A DNA stretch of 64,000 bases. Origin: Phycisphaerales bacterium. GTDB lineage: Bacteria > Planctomycetota > Phycisphaerae > Phycisphaerales > UBA1924. Positions 1-8,980 of this stretch are shown here, in pieces. Position 1 is the stretch's first letter, and each line of letters starts with the position of its first letter. The DNA lies in the NCBI GenBank assembly GCA_029260395.1, contig JAJDDJ010000013.1:310001-374000 (forward strand), written 5' to 3'. The position numbers were made by a program, and so were the translations under genes. The notes under the pieces were generated by a model. That model was given only the letters and a program-made list of their open reading frames with translations, had not been told where the DNA came from and searched no databases.

Positions 1-114
1 GCCGATCTGTTCGTTGTCGGGGCCGACCACACGGATCGGGGAGATGCGGATCATGTGGTTGACGCGGGTTCGGCGGACCGGTCCGGCGTCTCGGAAGAAT
101 CTTCTGCCTCGAAT
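1..114 (-). CDS. infC: Translation initiation factor IF-3 (N-terminal part, cut by left window edge)
   Basis: IF-3 binds the 30S subunit and controls start-codon and initiator-tRNA selection. Only the first 38 codons are visible. The translation contains RTRVNHMIRISPIRVVGPDN, the typical IF-3 N-terminal domain opening (family pattern: RxNxxIRxxxVRVI-G). No ATG, GTG or TTG lies suitably placed upstream. The best start is ATT at 114-112, seven bases after a perfect AAGGAG, giving a product beginning MRGRRFFRDAG. IF-3 is the classic gene with a non-canonical AUU start, used for autoregulation. The internal ATG at 54-52 would delete the conserved RVN segment and is unlikely. The identity is firm; the start is an inference from the Shine-Dalgarno site and family precedent. 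Confidence 0.85.
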   Translation of the reverse strand, partial: MRGRRFFRDAGPVRRTRVNHMIRISPIRVVGPDNEQIG

Positions 115-127
115 ATTCAGGCTCCTT
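115..127 (-). promoter_or_regulatory. Strong Shine-Dalgarno in front of the infC ATT start
   Basis: AAGGAG at 127-122 (minus strand) is followed by a 7-base spacer and ATT. It is one of the few perfect Shine-Dalgarno sites in this window and it decides the rare start codon. Confidence 0.7.
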
Positions 128-453
128 GCAAGCGGCCACCAACCATTGCGCACCGAACACCGGCTGCAACGCGGGGCTGAGTTGGAACAGGGTTGAAACG
201 AGCGGAACGGCTCATGACCCAGCGCGCTCGGACAGCCTAAGCATTTGCTTGCGTGGCTGTGGGCGGGTCGTGGTCATCGTGCCGTTTGGCTCCGTCTACT
301 GTCTCGAATCAGTTCACTGTCAGCTTTCGCTTTCAGTGCTATCGGTCATCGCCGGCCTCAAATCGAGCCTGGCTCGCCCGCGATCGGGCTCCATAAGGGT
401 ATTCGATCCGGACCCCCCGAGCAAGAGAATTTCGCCCGGAGAACCCCGCGTGT
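128..453. other. Intergenic region between the kinase and infC; no gene seen
   Basis: About 330 bases separate the kinase stop from the infC ribosome-binding site. Short open frames here show no recognisable protein. A short triplicated ACCAGT-like run lies near 459-478 at the kinase 3' end. I could not identify a convincing terminator or sigma70-type promoter, although an infC promoter and leader must be here or the genes are co-transcribed. Confidence 0.4.
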
Positions 454-1818
454 TCAACGGACCAGTACCAGTACCAGATTCGCGGCCAGACTGAGAGCCG
501 CGACCGCGACCACCAGAATAAACAACGGGTGCGTGAACGGGCTGCCGCCGCTCTTGGGCTGGGCCTCGGCGAGTTCAGCGTGAGCCTGGGCCTCGGCGGC
601 CACGATGTCCTCGAACGCCGCCGCCGAAACCACGCCCTTGTGGGCGATGGCTGGCTTGTTGCCCGCCCGAACGTCCTTCAGATCGAGCAGCAGGTCGGCG
701 CACGAGGCGTACCGCTTGCGGACGCTCTTGGCCATCATCATCTCGATGATCTCGCTGATGCCCGCTGAGAGCTTGGGGTTGACGTGGTCCGGCGGCACCA
801 GGTCGGCTTTGAGGTGCTTGTGCATTACCGCCGACGGGTTCTTGCCCTCGAAGGGCACGCTTCCGGTCACCATGTGGTAGAGGGTCGCGCCGAGTGAATA
901 GATATCCGCCGGGGGGCCGACGGTGGTCTCGCCCCGGATCTGCTCTGGCGAGATGTAGTACGGCGTTCCGAACGCCTTGCCCGCCTCGGCCTCGGCTGCG
1001 TCCTTGTCCGACACCGCCCGGGCCAGACCCATGTCGGCCAGCTTGGCCACCCCATCGGTTGTCAGCATGATGTTCTTGGGCTTGACGTCCCGGTGGATAA
1101 GTCCCCGCTCGTGCGCGTGGTGCAGGGCCTCGGCCATCTGCATCGCGATGTCGATCGCTTCGGACTCCTTGTACCGCTTCTTGTGCATGATGTCGTCGTA
1201 GACCGTCGTCCCCTCGACGTACTCCATCACGAAGTAGTGGTACTCGTTGGCCTTGCCCACATCGAACGCCTGAACGATGTTTGGATGGTTCAGCTGTGCC
1301 GCTGCCCGGCCCTCGGCGTAAAATCGCTCGACGAACTGCGGGTTGCTTGTGAACTTCTGGGGTAGCACTTTGATCGCCACGAGCCGATCCAAGCTGAGCT
1401 GGCGCGACTTGTAGACCGTCGCCATGGCGCCCGCCCCGAGCTTGGACAAGATCTTGTATCCCGGGATCTGCTGACCCGACCGCTCGGCTTCGATCATCTG
1501 GCGGAGGCGTGCGATCTGCCTCTTGGTGACAAACTGGCGATCCACGAGCACATGGGCGAGCGACAACTGGCCCACGCCCCCCGAGCCGTCCTTCGAGCTT
1601 TGCAGGGCGTGCTGGACCTCTTCTTCGGTGGCGAGGCCCTGCTCGACGACCATCCTCCCTACGAGCGTGTCGAGGTTCGTGCCGCCCTTCGATCCACCCT
1701 TGGTAGCCTCTTTGATGGCCTGCTCGCTGTCGGCGACCGAAGGCGGATCTCCCACCGTGACCGGGCGGGTGTCCCCCGGGGCCCCCTGAGCGTGCTGTTG
1801 TGGACTTGTTTCACTCAT
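454..1818 (-). CDS. Membrane-anchored serine/threonine protein kinase (PknB-type)
   Basis: Eukaryotic-like kinase phosphorylating Ser/Thr on unknown targets. About 454 residues from ATG 1818; the in-frame TTG at 1830 adds only four residues. A low-complexity N-terminus is followed by a helical module (about 35-110, with VEQGLATEEEVQHAL and a second similar helix pair LVDRQFVTKRQIARL), which resembles the N-terminal domain of type II secretion/PilB ATPases. The kinase domain (about 125-390) has the glycine loop LGAGAMATVY, the VAIK lysine, HRDVKPKN, ADMGLAR (DMG in place of DFG) and SPEQ. A single C-terminal transmembrane helix (FILVVAVAALSLAANLVLVLV) anchors it, so the kinase domain is probably cytoplasmic. 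It is divergent from the prepilin gene. Confidence 0.9.
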   Translation of the reverse strand: MSETSPQQHAQGAPGDTRPVTVGDPPSVADSEQAIKEATKGGSKGGTNLDTLVGRMVVEQGLATEEEVQHALQSSKDGSGGVGQLSLAHVLVDRQFVTKRQIARLRQMIEAERSGQQIPGYKILSKLGAGAMATVYKSRQLSLDRLVAIKVLPQKFTSNPQFVERFYAEGRAAAQLNHPNIVQAFDVGKANEYHYFVMEYVEGTTVYDDIMHKKRYKESEAIDIAMQMAEALHHAHERGLIHRDVKPKNIMLTTDGVAKLADMGLARAVSDKDAAEAEAGKAFGTPYYISPEQIRGETTVGPPADIYSLGATLYHMVTGSVPFEGKNPSAVMHKHLKADLVPPDHVNPKLSAGISEIIEMMMAKSVRKRYASCADLLLDLKDVRAGNKPAIAHKGVVSAAAFEDIVAAEAQAHAELAEAQPKSGGSPFTHPLFILVVAVAALSLAANLVLVLVR

Positions 1819-1920
1819 ACGACAACCCAACTCTACACGAAAGTCCGGGCAGTGCCCCCCTACTTGACAGGCTCATGTGGGCCGGACGGCCGGTAACCAT
1901 ACGGCTTCTTGGGCCAGCGG

Positions 1921-1949
1921 TTCGCAAGGATCGCAGTCTGTGGTATGCT
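1921..1949 (+). promoter_or_regulatory. Candidate sigma70-type promoter for the prepilin-like gene
   Basis: TTCGCA at 1921-1926, a 17-base spacer, then TATGCT at 1944-1949 preceded by TGG. It would start a transcript about 45 bases before the ATG at 2003. The call is by eye only. Confidence 0.4.
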
Positions 1950-2002
1950 ATAGCCAAGGCTGGCGGGCTTGCTGCCAGCCGAGGAATAACCAGAGGCCAG
2001 CC

Positions 2003-2947
2003 ATGCTCCCGACTATGACTAAGCCCGAACCGAACCGCAGGGCCTTCACGCTCATCGAGTTGCTCGTTGTCATCGCGATCATCGCGCTGCTTATCGGCAT
2101 CCTGTTGCCCGCTCTGGGCAAGGCCCGTCGGGCCGGGCAGAAGACCGTGAGCCTAGCCAACATCCGCTCCAACAGCATCATCCACGCCAACTACGTCAAC
2201 ACCTTCAAGGAAGACCTTGTCAACCCGTTCGCGGCCAATCACCGCATCCGCAACTCCAACTCCTGGCTGTGGGTGAAGGGCATGGAGGGTCGCCGGGGAT
2301 GGCGGTATTCGGGCGGCAGGGTCGAGCCCTACAGCTTCCACTGGCTCGCCCACACCATGTACAACGATGATGTCACGACCTCACGTCTCAACACCATCTA
2401 CGCGCCGGGCGACAAGGCTCTGATCGATTTTCTCACCGACAACGAGGACGCCAACGCACAGACCAACTTCGAGTGGATCTTCCCGACCTCTTACTGGTAC
2501 CCGCCGGTGTTCTACCAGTCTGAGGATCGCTTCGCAAACTCGACCCGCACTCCAGCGTCGCCGACCAACGACTACGACATCGACCGTCACCAACTCGCCG
2601 AGGTGCTCTGGCCGTCGCGCAAGGTGCTGCTCTTTGAGTCCAAGGACTACGCCAACCCGGACCAGCCCATGTGGTTCGAGCGGGATGCCAAGCCGGTCAT
2701 CGCGATGATGGACGGCAGCGCGAGCAACGCCGACATGAGCGAAATCACGAGCGCCTCGGTCGACAACCCGCCGCTGATGGGCGGCGACATCCTCTCGCCC
2801 AGCGGCACGTTCGGTTCCGGCGGCGTTTCGGAAGCGGTGATGCGGGGGTACGACTACTCGTCGCTTCAAGGCTTTAAGTGGGAATACGACGGCCCGGCCT
2901 ACTTCTGGGCCACCCGCGATGGTGTGCGGGGTGCCGACCTTCCGTAA
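2003..2947 (+). CDS. Type IV prepilin-like (N-terminal methylation motif) exported protein
   Basis: About 314 residues starting MLPTMTKPEP; the ATG at 2015 is an equally good start, and the longer in-frame extension upstream looks non-coding. After a short basic leader comes RRAFTLIELLVVIAIIALLI, the prepilin cleavage and methylation motif with the conserved Glu five residues after the cleavage site, followed by GILLPALGKARRAGQ, typical of planctomycete pseudopilin families. The C-terminal region has VIAMMDGSASN near the place where related proteins carry an H-x-DG-type ending. It is probably a pseudopilin of a type II secretion-like system or a surface protein processed by prepilin peptidase. 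No secretion machinery is adjacent. Confidence 0.85.
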   Translation: MLPTMTKPEPNRRAFTLIELLVVIAIIALLIGILLPALGKARRAGQKTVSLANIRSNSIIHANYVNTFKEDLVNPFAANHRIRNSNSWLWVKGMEGRRGWRYSGGRVEPYSFHWLAHTMYNDDVTTSRLNTIYAPGDKALIDFLTDNEDANAQTNFEWIFPTSYWYPPVFYQSEDRFANSTRTPASPTNDYDIDRHQLAEVLWPSRKVLLFESKDYANPDQPMWFERDAKPVIAMMDGSASNADMSEITSASVDNPPLMGGDILSPSGTFGSGGVSEAVMRGYDYSSLQGFKWEYDGPAYFWATRDGVRGADLP

Positions 2948-3007
2948 GCGTTTTTCGGCTTGGTAAACCGTCGAATCCCCGGGTTCGTGGGCGCTACCCT
3001 CACACCC

Positions 3008-4939
3008 ATGCTTGTCGCCGAGAGCCGCCCCCGCACGCTGAAATGGATCCACGCCGGGCCCTTGCTCTACGGGGACTGGGGCACCAGCCGCCTGTACGTG
3101 CTGGGCCTCGCGTTTCTGTACACCGCCCACGCGAGCGTGGTGTATCTGGCCGCCATCGGCCTGCTGATGATCGCGGTGAGTTGGGCGTACACGGTTGTCT
3201 GCCGCGGCTTCCCCGACGGCGGCGGAGTCTACACAGCGGGCCGGGAGATCCATCCCGTGCTTGGAGTCGTCGGCGCGACGCTCCTGCTCAGTGGGTACAT
3301 CATGACCGCTGCGATCAGTGTGATCGAGGCGTTCCACTACTTCGGTGCTTCGGATTCGTGGATCCTGCCGCTGGGAATTGTCTCGGTGGTGCTCATCGGT
3401 GCCATCAACTGGCTTGGAGCCAAGTCCGCAGGCCGGTTCGCGCTGATCATCGCTCTGCTCGCCCTTGTGCTGTCGGCGATCCTGGCGGTGCTGTGCCTGC
3501 CGTTCGTCAAGGTCGGGCTGCAGACTTTCTCGCTCGAGTTCTTCTCGACAGCGCCCCCCGCCGAGATATGGGTGAGCTTCACGAAGATTTGCCTGGCGCT
3601 CGCGGGTGTCGAGGCCGTCGCCAACATGACCGGGCTCATGAAGCAGCCCGTAGCCAAAGAAGCCAAACGCACCATCTGGCCCGTCACCATCGAGGTGGTC
3701 GTGCTCAACATGGTCTTCGGGATCGCCCTGGCCGGCCTTGCCTACACGGTCAACGGCGTAGCGATCGCCGATCAGCACGGCCCGCACATTCACGTTCTGG
3801 AACAACTTGAAGCCCAGGTCGCCGCTGGTAACGTGAGCGCCACCCAACTCGCCATCGTAGAGGAGGAGGTCGAGCACTACACCAACGCCGCGATGAAGGT
3901 CGTGGCCGAGCAGAGCGGCGCTCATTTCTTCGGTGAGTCAGGCGGCCGCTACTTCGGCATCGCAGCAGGAATCACCTTCGGCCTGCTTCTGCTCAGCGCG
4001 ACCAACACCGCGATCATGGCGACGGTCTCTGTGCTGTTCGCTATGGCTCGCGACCGCGAGCTGCCCCGTCCGCTCAGCAAGCTCAACTACTCGGGTGTGC
4101 CGTGGGTTGGTCTGATCGTCGCGGTGGTCATCCCCATCGGCGTAATCGCGATCGAGCAAGACGTAACAGTGCTTGCCAAGCTGTATGTGCTGGGCGTGTG
4201 CGGGGCGATCTCGACCACCATGCTCTCGTGCTCGCTCAACAAGAAGCTCAAAGCCTCAACGCTCGAACGAGGCGGGCTCTGGTTCCTTGCCGCCCTGCTG
4301 CTAGCAATCACCGTCACCATTGGGCTTACCGAGTGGATCTCGACCGCGTTCAGCGGCGGGCTCGTCGCCACCGTGCTGATCTTCCGGGCCATCAGCTCCC
4401 GTCGGATGCCCGCCCCCGAGCCGCTGCCCGAACCCGTTCAAGGGTGGCTCGCCACCATGATGGACAGCGAGGTCGCGATCGATCCAGCCAAGCCCAAGAT
4501 CATGCTCGCCGCCAGAGGCCGGTACCAGGCCGAGTTTGCCGTCGACACGGCCCGTCGCCGAAACGCCACGCTCTTTGCCATGTTTGTGCGCACGCTCCGC
4601 GTGATGGACGTTGGCCCCGGAGGCAACCCGAGGATCGAGGACGACCACGACGCGCAGATCGCTCTGGGCACCACCGCGGTGCTCGCCAAACAGGCCGGCG
4701 TCGACTTCTTCCCGATCTATGTTGTGTCGGGCGAGATCGCCGAGCAGCTCGTCGACTTCACCGTCACTTACGGCTGCGACACCCTCATCATGGGCAAGAC
4801 CCGCCGATCGCTGTTCGCACGTAAGATTTCAGGTGATGTGATCTCGACGGTCGCGAGCCTGCTTCCAGACGGCGTTTCACTCGTGACTCGTTCGGCCACC
4901 ACTCCGCACGTCCCCTCGGCGTTATCTACCCATGAGTAG
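3008..4939 (+). CDS. APC-superfamily amino acid permease with C-terminal UspA-like domain
   Basis: About 643 residues from ATG 3008 (MLVAESRPRTLKW); upstream in-frame codons look non-coding. The first 470 residues carry about 12 hydrophobic helices in APC order, beginning WGTSRLYVLGLAFLYTAHAS and including the GGxxxNTA-like region LLSATNTAIMATVSVLF. A soluble tail (about 490-630) has a universal-stress-protein-like fold signature: PKIMLAARG, FAMFVRTLRV, then CDTLIMGKTRRSLF with the glycine/serine phosphate-loop region before VSLVTRS. Such fusions are thought to couple transport to nucleotide or energy status (family knowledge; the ligand is unknown here). The stop overlaps the pcrA start by 8 bases, suggesting co-transcription. 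The substrate cannot be assigned. Confidence 0.88.
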   Translation: MLVAESRPRTLKWIHAGPLLYGDWGTSRLYVLGLAFLYTAHASVVYLAAIGLLMIAVSWAYTVVCRGFPDGGGVYTAGREIHPVLGVVGATLLLSGYIMTAAISVIEAFHYFGASDSWILPLGIVSVVLIGAINWLGAKSAGRFALIIALLALVLSAILAVLCLPFVKVGLQTFSLEFFSTAPPAEIWVSFTKICLALAGVEAVANMTGLMKQPVAKEAKRTIWPVTIEVVVLNMVFGIALAGLAYTVNGVAIADQHGPHIHVLEQLEAQVAAGNVSATQLAIVEEEVEHYTNAAMKVVAEQSGAHFFGESGGRYFGIAAGITFGLLLLSATNTAIMATVSVLFAMARDRELPRPLSKLNYSGVPWVGLIVAVVIPIGVIAIEQDVTVLAKLYVLGVCGAISTTMLSCSLNKKLKASTLERGGLWFLAALLLAITVTIGLTEWISTAFSGGLVATVLIFRAISSRRMPAPEPLPEPVQGWLATMMDSEVAIDPAKPKIMLAARGRYQAEFAVDTARRRNATLFAMFVRTLRVMDVGPGGNPRIEDDHDAQIALGTTAVLAKQAGVDFFPIYVVSGEIAEQLVDFTVTYGCDTLIMGKTRRSLFARKISGDVISTVASLLPDGVSLVTRSATTPHVPSALSTHE

Positions 4940-7418
4940 TTCAGGCATTCATTCCAGCATCGGCGATAGCGCATGGCCCGTAGAGGAGCCAGCCTCGCCT
5001 CAGCCCAGGGCGGCCAAGCCTACGGCTGTGTCTAGCGATGAGACGGTCGGTTCTGATCCGCACGAGGCGCTGTTCGAGGGTCTTACCGAGCCGCAGGCCG
5101 AGGCCGTCGCGCACACCGACGGACCGCTGCTGATAATCGCCGCCGCGGGCTCGGGCAAGACGCGAACGCTGACTCGGCGGATCGCCCGTCTCATCGCCGA
5201 CGGCGTTCCGCCCTGGCAGATTATGGCGCTGACGTTCACGAACAAGGCCGCCACCGAGATGCGAGAGCGCGCCCTAACGCTGCTCGACAACGTGCCCTGG
5301 CGGTCACGCGGGCTGACCGTTACGACGTTCCACGCGTTGTGCGCGAGGCTGCTCCGCCGATACGGCGAGGTCGCCCAAGCCGACGGCCACCCACTGCCCG
5401 TGAGCGGAGACTTCACGATTTTCAATTCCAACGACCAGGTCGCACTGGTCAAGCGCGTGATCGTCGGCGCGGACCTCTCGACGACCAACTGGCCGCCGCG
5501 TAGCGTGCTGTCGGCAATCAGCGCTGAGAAGAACAAGCTGATGACCGCCGAGAAGTTCGCGGCCAGCGCGCATGACTTCTACTCGCGGACTATCGCACGC
5601 CTGTTCACCGGCTACCAGGAGGCGCTGCATAAAGCCAACGCCGTCGACTTCGACGACCTGCTCGTGATGACCGCCTCGATGCTCCAGCAGAGCGCCATGG
5701 TCCGCGCCGAATGCCAGGGCCGATGGCGGTACCTGATGATCGACGAGTATCAAGACACCAACCACGCGCAGTTCGTGATCGCGTCGCTGCTCGCCGGCGA
5801 CGAGACGCCCGAGCGCAAGCCCAACATCACCGTGGTAGGCGACCCCGATCAGGCGATTTACTCCTGGCGGGGCGCGGACATCGCCAACATCCTCGAGTTC
5901 GAGGAGAACTACCCTTCGGCGCGGGTCATCACGCTCGGCGAGAACTTCCGCTCGACCGAGCCCATCCTCGCCGTCGCCGACACGCTGATCCGCAAGAACA
6001 CCCACCGCAAGCACAAGGACTTGTTCACCTCCAAACCCGGCGGGCTCCCGATCCAGGTGCACCGCTGCCGCGATGAACGCCATGAGTCGGAGCTTGTCAT
6101 CGACTGGTTCCGCGCACTCGCCGAAGGCGACCCCGCCGCGATCGGTGATGACGGTAAGCCCGAACGTTGGCGCGACATGGCGGTGTTCTACCGAACCAAC
6201 GCGCTAAGCCGTTCGATCGAGGACGCGCTGCGTGCCGAGGGCATTCCCTACACCGTCGCCCGCGGCACCGCGTTCTACGACCGCGAAGAAGTCCGCAACG
6301 CCCTTGCATACCTGCGTGTCGTCGCAAACTCTGCGGACGATGTTTCGCTCAATCGCATTGTCAATGTCCCGCCGAGAGGGCTCGGCAAGACCAGCCTCGA
6401 ACGGCTTAGTGCGCACGCCCAGCAGGCCGGGGTCCCGCTCTATGAAGTGCTCGGCTCAACCGACACCATCGCGGGCGTGAGCGCTCGTGCCGCAGGGGCA
6501 GCCAAGGGCTTCGTGCAGATGGCCGAGGACTGGACAGGCAGCGGTTCGTTCTTGGGGGCCTCGGTTAGTACCTCGCTTGCCGAGCTTGTTGGCCGAGTGG
6601 TCGATGACTCTGGCCTTCGCAAGATGTACCAGTCGCAGGCCGCTGTTGCCAAGACCGAATCTGAGGCCGAGCGTGTCGACAACTTGGACGAACTGGTGAA
6701 CTCGGCAGCCGCGTTCGAGGAGGACTACGACCCCGACGCCGACCCGGTGACGTTTGTCGCGCCTGAATCGGGCAAAGCGAGCGAAGCTGGCGCGAGCCCA
6801 GCTCCACCCATGCTCGTGTTGCTCCGCGCGTATCTCGAACGTGTGGCCCTGGTCGCGGATGCCGACGCGGTCGATCCATCGCAGGGCGCTGTCACACTGA
6901 TGACGCTGCACGCAGCCAAGGGGCTGGAGTTCGGTGCCGCAGCGATCATCGGGCTCGAAGAGGGCCTGCTCCCCCACTCGCGTGCCGCAGCGAGCCCCAT
7001 CGAGACCGAAGAGGAACGCAGGCTGTGCTTCGTCGGGATGACCCGCGCGATGCGCCACTTGCTCATGACCTCCGCATCGCGGCGAAGCCAGAGGGGTGTC
7101 TCTGAGCGCACGATGGCCAGCCGGTTCCTCGAAGAGCTCGGCACTGCGCACGTCGTGCGGACCGACTCTACCGACTTCGGCTACGACCCCGGCTCCGACG
7201 ACACGCCCTCGCACCAGCTATCGGCCAAGGACCGATCGAGCGCCCTCACCGAGGCTAAACAGCTCTATCCGGTCGGGTCCAAAGTCCGTCATCCTCGCTT
7301 CGGAGTTGGCACCGTTGAGGCCATCGAGGGCGGGGCCAGCGTGCGTGCCAAGGTCAAGTTCCGCGAGACTGGCACCAAGACGCTCGTGCTCGAGTACGCC
7401 CGGCTCGAACCCCTTTAG
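4932..7418 (+). CDS. pcrA: ATP-dependent DNA helicase PcrA/UvrD
   Basis: Superfamily 1A 3'-5' helicase of repair and replication-fork processing. 828 residues. All motifs are visible: Q-region LTEPQAEAVAH, Walker A AAGSGKTRTLTRR, Ia LTFTNKAATEMRER, II MIDEYQDTNHAQF, III GDPDQAIYSWRGAD, IV LGENFRST, V TLMTLHAAKGLEF and VI RRLCFVGMTRAM. The C-terminus ends with the Tudor-like PcrA/UvrD module (KVRHPRFGVGTVEAIEGG ... KTLVLEYARLEPL), which in PcrA contacts RNA polymerase. That tail separates it from Rep. The ATG lies inside the end of the permease gene. An insertion of acidic residues (about 590-625) lies in the 2B region. Confidence 0.95.
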   Translation: MSSSGIHSSIGDSAWPVEEPASPQPRAAKPTAVSSDETVGSDPHEALFEGLTEPQAEAVAHTDGPLLIIAAAGSGKTRTLTRRIARLIADGVPPWQIMALTFTNKAATEMRERALTLLDNVPWRSRGLTVTTFHALCARLLRRYGEVAQADGHPLPVSGDFTIFNSNDQVALVKRVIVGADLSTTNWPPRSVLSAISAEKNKLMTAEKFAASAHDFYSRTIARLFTGYQEALHKANAVDFDDLLVMTASMLQQSAMVRAECQGRWRYLMIDEYQDTNHAQFVIASLLAGDETPERKPNITVVGDPDQAIYSWRGADIANILEFEENYPSARVITLGENFRSTEPILAVADTLIRKNTHRKHKDLFTSKPGGLPIQVHRCRDERHESELVIDWFRALAEGDPAAIGDDGKPERWRDMAVFYRTNALSRSIEDALRAEGIPYTVARGTAFYDREEVRNALAYLRVVANSADDVSLNRIVNVPPRGLGKTSLERLSAHAQQAGVPLYEVLGSTDTIAGVSARAAGAAKGFVQMAEDWTGSGSFLGASVSTSLAELVGRVVDDSGLRKMYQSQAAVAKTESEAERVDNLDELVNSAAAFEEDYDPDADPVTFVAPESGKASEAGASPAPPMLVLLRAYLERVALVADADAVDPSQGAVTLMTLHAAKGLEFGAAAIIGLEEGLLPHSRAAASPIETEEERRLCFVGMTRAMRHLLMTSASRRSQRGVSERTMASRFLEELGTAHVVRTDSTDFGYDPGSDDTPSHQLSAKDRSSALTEAKQLYPVGSKVRHPRFGVGTVEAIEGGASVRAKVKFRETGTKTLVLEYARLEPL

Positions 7419-7483
7419 CACGAACAGACCGTCGCAAAAAGGCTCATCGTCCGTGCCCCACCGTGCCGATGCCAGTGCCAGTG

Positions 7484-8323
7484 ATGCAACCACTGACGCT
7501 CTTTACACACGTTCCCAAAACAGGCGGGACCTCGGTTGTCGAGCGGCTGGCTGCAGCCTGCCCGGGTTCGCTGCTGGGGCCAGAACTGCGGGCGCTTGCG
7601 GCGGAAGACTACGGTTTCAATATTGGCAGGGCACTGCTTGAAAGCCGTCACCTGACCACGGATGCGACGCTGCTTAGCGGGCATCTACCCCCCACCGCTG
7701 CCGCGCTGTTCACGGGTCGCGCGGTACGGCTCGCTGTTTTCTTGCGAGACCCGATCGATCGCACCATCTCGGCGCTTAGGCACAGCGTGGCCAAGGTGCC
7801 GCCCGAGGCTTACCCCACGTTGGCCGTGGTCATGCGAGCGGGCGGGCTGTTGGACAACTCCACCGGCACCGAGATTCACTTGCTGGATGCGTGCATCGAG
7901 CGTGGCTTCTGCGCGAACGTAACGACCCAGCAGCTCAGCGGCCTCGCCGACCTGAGCGCGATCGAACTCACCGAAGACGACCTCGCAGCGGGCTTGCTTT
8001 TCAAGCCCAACTTCGCGAGCCGAAGCCGACTCAGCAGCATGGATCTTCAAGACATGCTCGCAGCTGCGGCAACCCATCTCGACCGCGACTACGGATTCAT
8101 CGGTTTCCAGAGTGAGCACGAGCGGTCTCTCAGCCAACTCGCAGCCATGATGGGTGTCACGCCAGGCAGCCAGCAACTCCGCAGGCGCAAGACCGACGCG
8201 CGCGCGCTCCGGCTCGATCGATCAGACCCAGCGATTGAGGATCGACTGCGAACACTCAACGAGTACGACGACCAGCTATACAAGCGAGCTGCGAGTCGAT
8301 CGCAAGCCTCAGCCGTCGCTTGA
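7484..8323 (+). CDS. Sulfotransferase-family protein
   Basis: About 279 residues. Near the N-terminus is FTHVPKTGGTSVVERL, the 5'-phosphosulfate-binding loop of the heparan-sulfate-2-O / sulfotransferase-2 type family. FLRDPIDRTISALRHSV matches the 3'-phosphate-binding R-x-P-x-x-R-x-x-S motif. It would transfer sulfate from PAPS to a carbohydrate or other hydroxyl acceptor; the acceptor is unknown. ATG 7484 puts the loop 13 residues from the start, as in relatives. In-frame GTG 7463 and ATG 7469 are alternatives. The last 15 bases overlap the convergent gene at 8309. Confidence 0.8.
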   Translation: MQPLTLFTHVPKTGGTSVVERLAAACPGSLLGPELRALAAEDYGFNIGRALLESRHLTTDATLLSGHLPPTAAALFTGRAVRLAVFLRDPIDRTISALRHSVAKVPPEAYPTLAVVMRAGGLLDNSTGTEIHLLDACIERGFCANVTTQQLSGLADLSAIELTEDDLAAGLLFKPNFASRSRLSSMDLQDMLAAAATHLDRDYGFIGFQSEHERSLSQLAAMMGVTPGSQQLRRRKTDARALRLDRSDPAIEDRLRTLNEYDDQLYKRAASRSQASAVA

Positions 8324-8980
8324 CTCGGCTGCGGGTTGCCATATCGCGCGCAGCATCCGAACCCCGAAGATAACCACCGCGACCATCGCACCAATGACCG
8401 CTCCGCGCACGCCCCATCCGATCACTCGGTTCGACGAGCCACCCGAAGAGCCCTCGGCCAGCTTATGGTCTTTGGTGAACGCAGAAGACTCGGCCACCTT
8501 GAGCAGCTCGCTAGTCGTCTCAGCTAGGTCGGGCTCTCGGCAGTACGCCACCAGTTGCACCACGCCATTCGCGCCAACCATTCCCTCGGTCAGCACGAGC
8601 ACCTCGCCGTCGAACGAAGCGAGCCCCGAGCGAAGACTGAATCGAGCCGGTTCACCAGTGGTTGCATCGCCGCCCAGCGAATCAATGAGCGTGCGAGCAG
8701 CGGCGTACCCCCTGATTTCGCCTGGCGCGGTGGTCACCACGATTCGCGGCAGAGCGCCGGGTTCAGCCAAGGCCCAGCACGCCGCGACCTCAGTCGCGCC
8801 GGGGCTCTGCCGAAGATCTGCCCGAATGGCATCGAGCGACGCTCCCTGCACGCGAGTCCACCCAGCGGGTGGGGCTGCCGACCAACCCAGCGAGTCGATC
8901 ATGAACCGCTGCTGACCAAAGGTGGTTGATGCCAAAGCGAGCACAAGCGCAAGTGAAATGAGGCGGGCAAACAGCGTCAC
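8309..8980 (-). CDS. Exported hypothetical protein with C-terminal membrane helix
   Basis: 223 residues, not recognised. A cleavable signal peptide (LISLALVLALASTTFG|QQ) is followed by a soluble domain of about 155 residues. A C-terminal transmembrane helix (VIGWGVRGAVIGAMVAVVIFGVRML) leaves a short tail, so the bulk should be periplasmic. Its ATG overlaps the stop of the upstream P-loop ATPase gene (8977-8980, ATGA). The two are therefore translationally coupled and probably form one membrane unit. Confidence 0.7.
   Translation of the reverse strand: MTLFARLISLALVLALASTTFGQQRFMIDSLGWSAAPPAGWTRVQGASLDAIRADLRQSPGATEVAACWALAEPGALPRIVVTTAPGEIRGYAAARTLIDSLGGDATTGEPARFSLRSGLASFDGEVLVLTEGMVGANGVVQLVAYCREPDLAETTSELLKVAESSAFTKDHKLAEGSSGGSSNRVIGWGVRGAVIGAMVAVVIFGVRMLRAIWQPAAESSDG

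Noticed and set aside
2381-3925. Long minus-strand open frame opposite the prepilin and permease genes
   Set aside because: Composition (His, Arg, Asp-rich, no hydrophobic core) is that of antisense shadow in high-GC DNA; both plus-strand genes are well supported.
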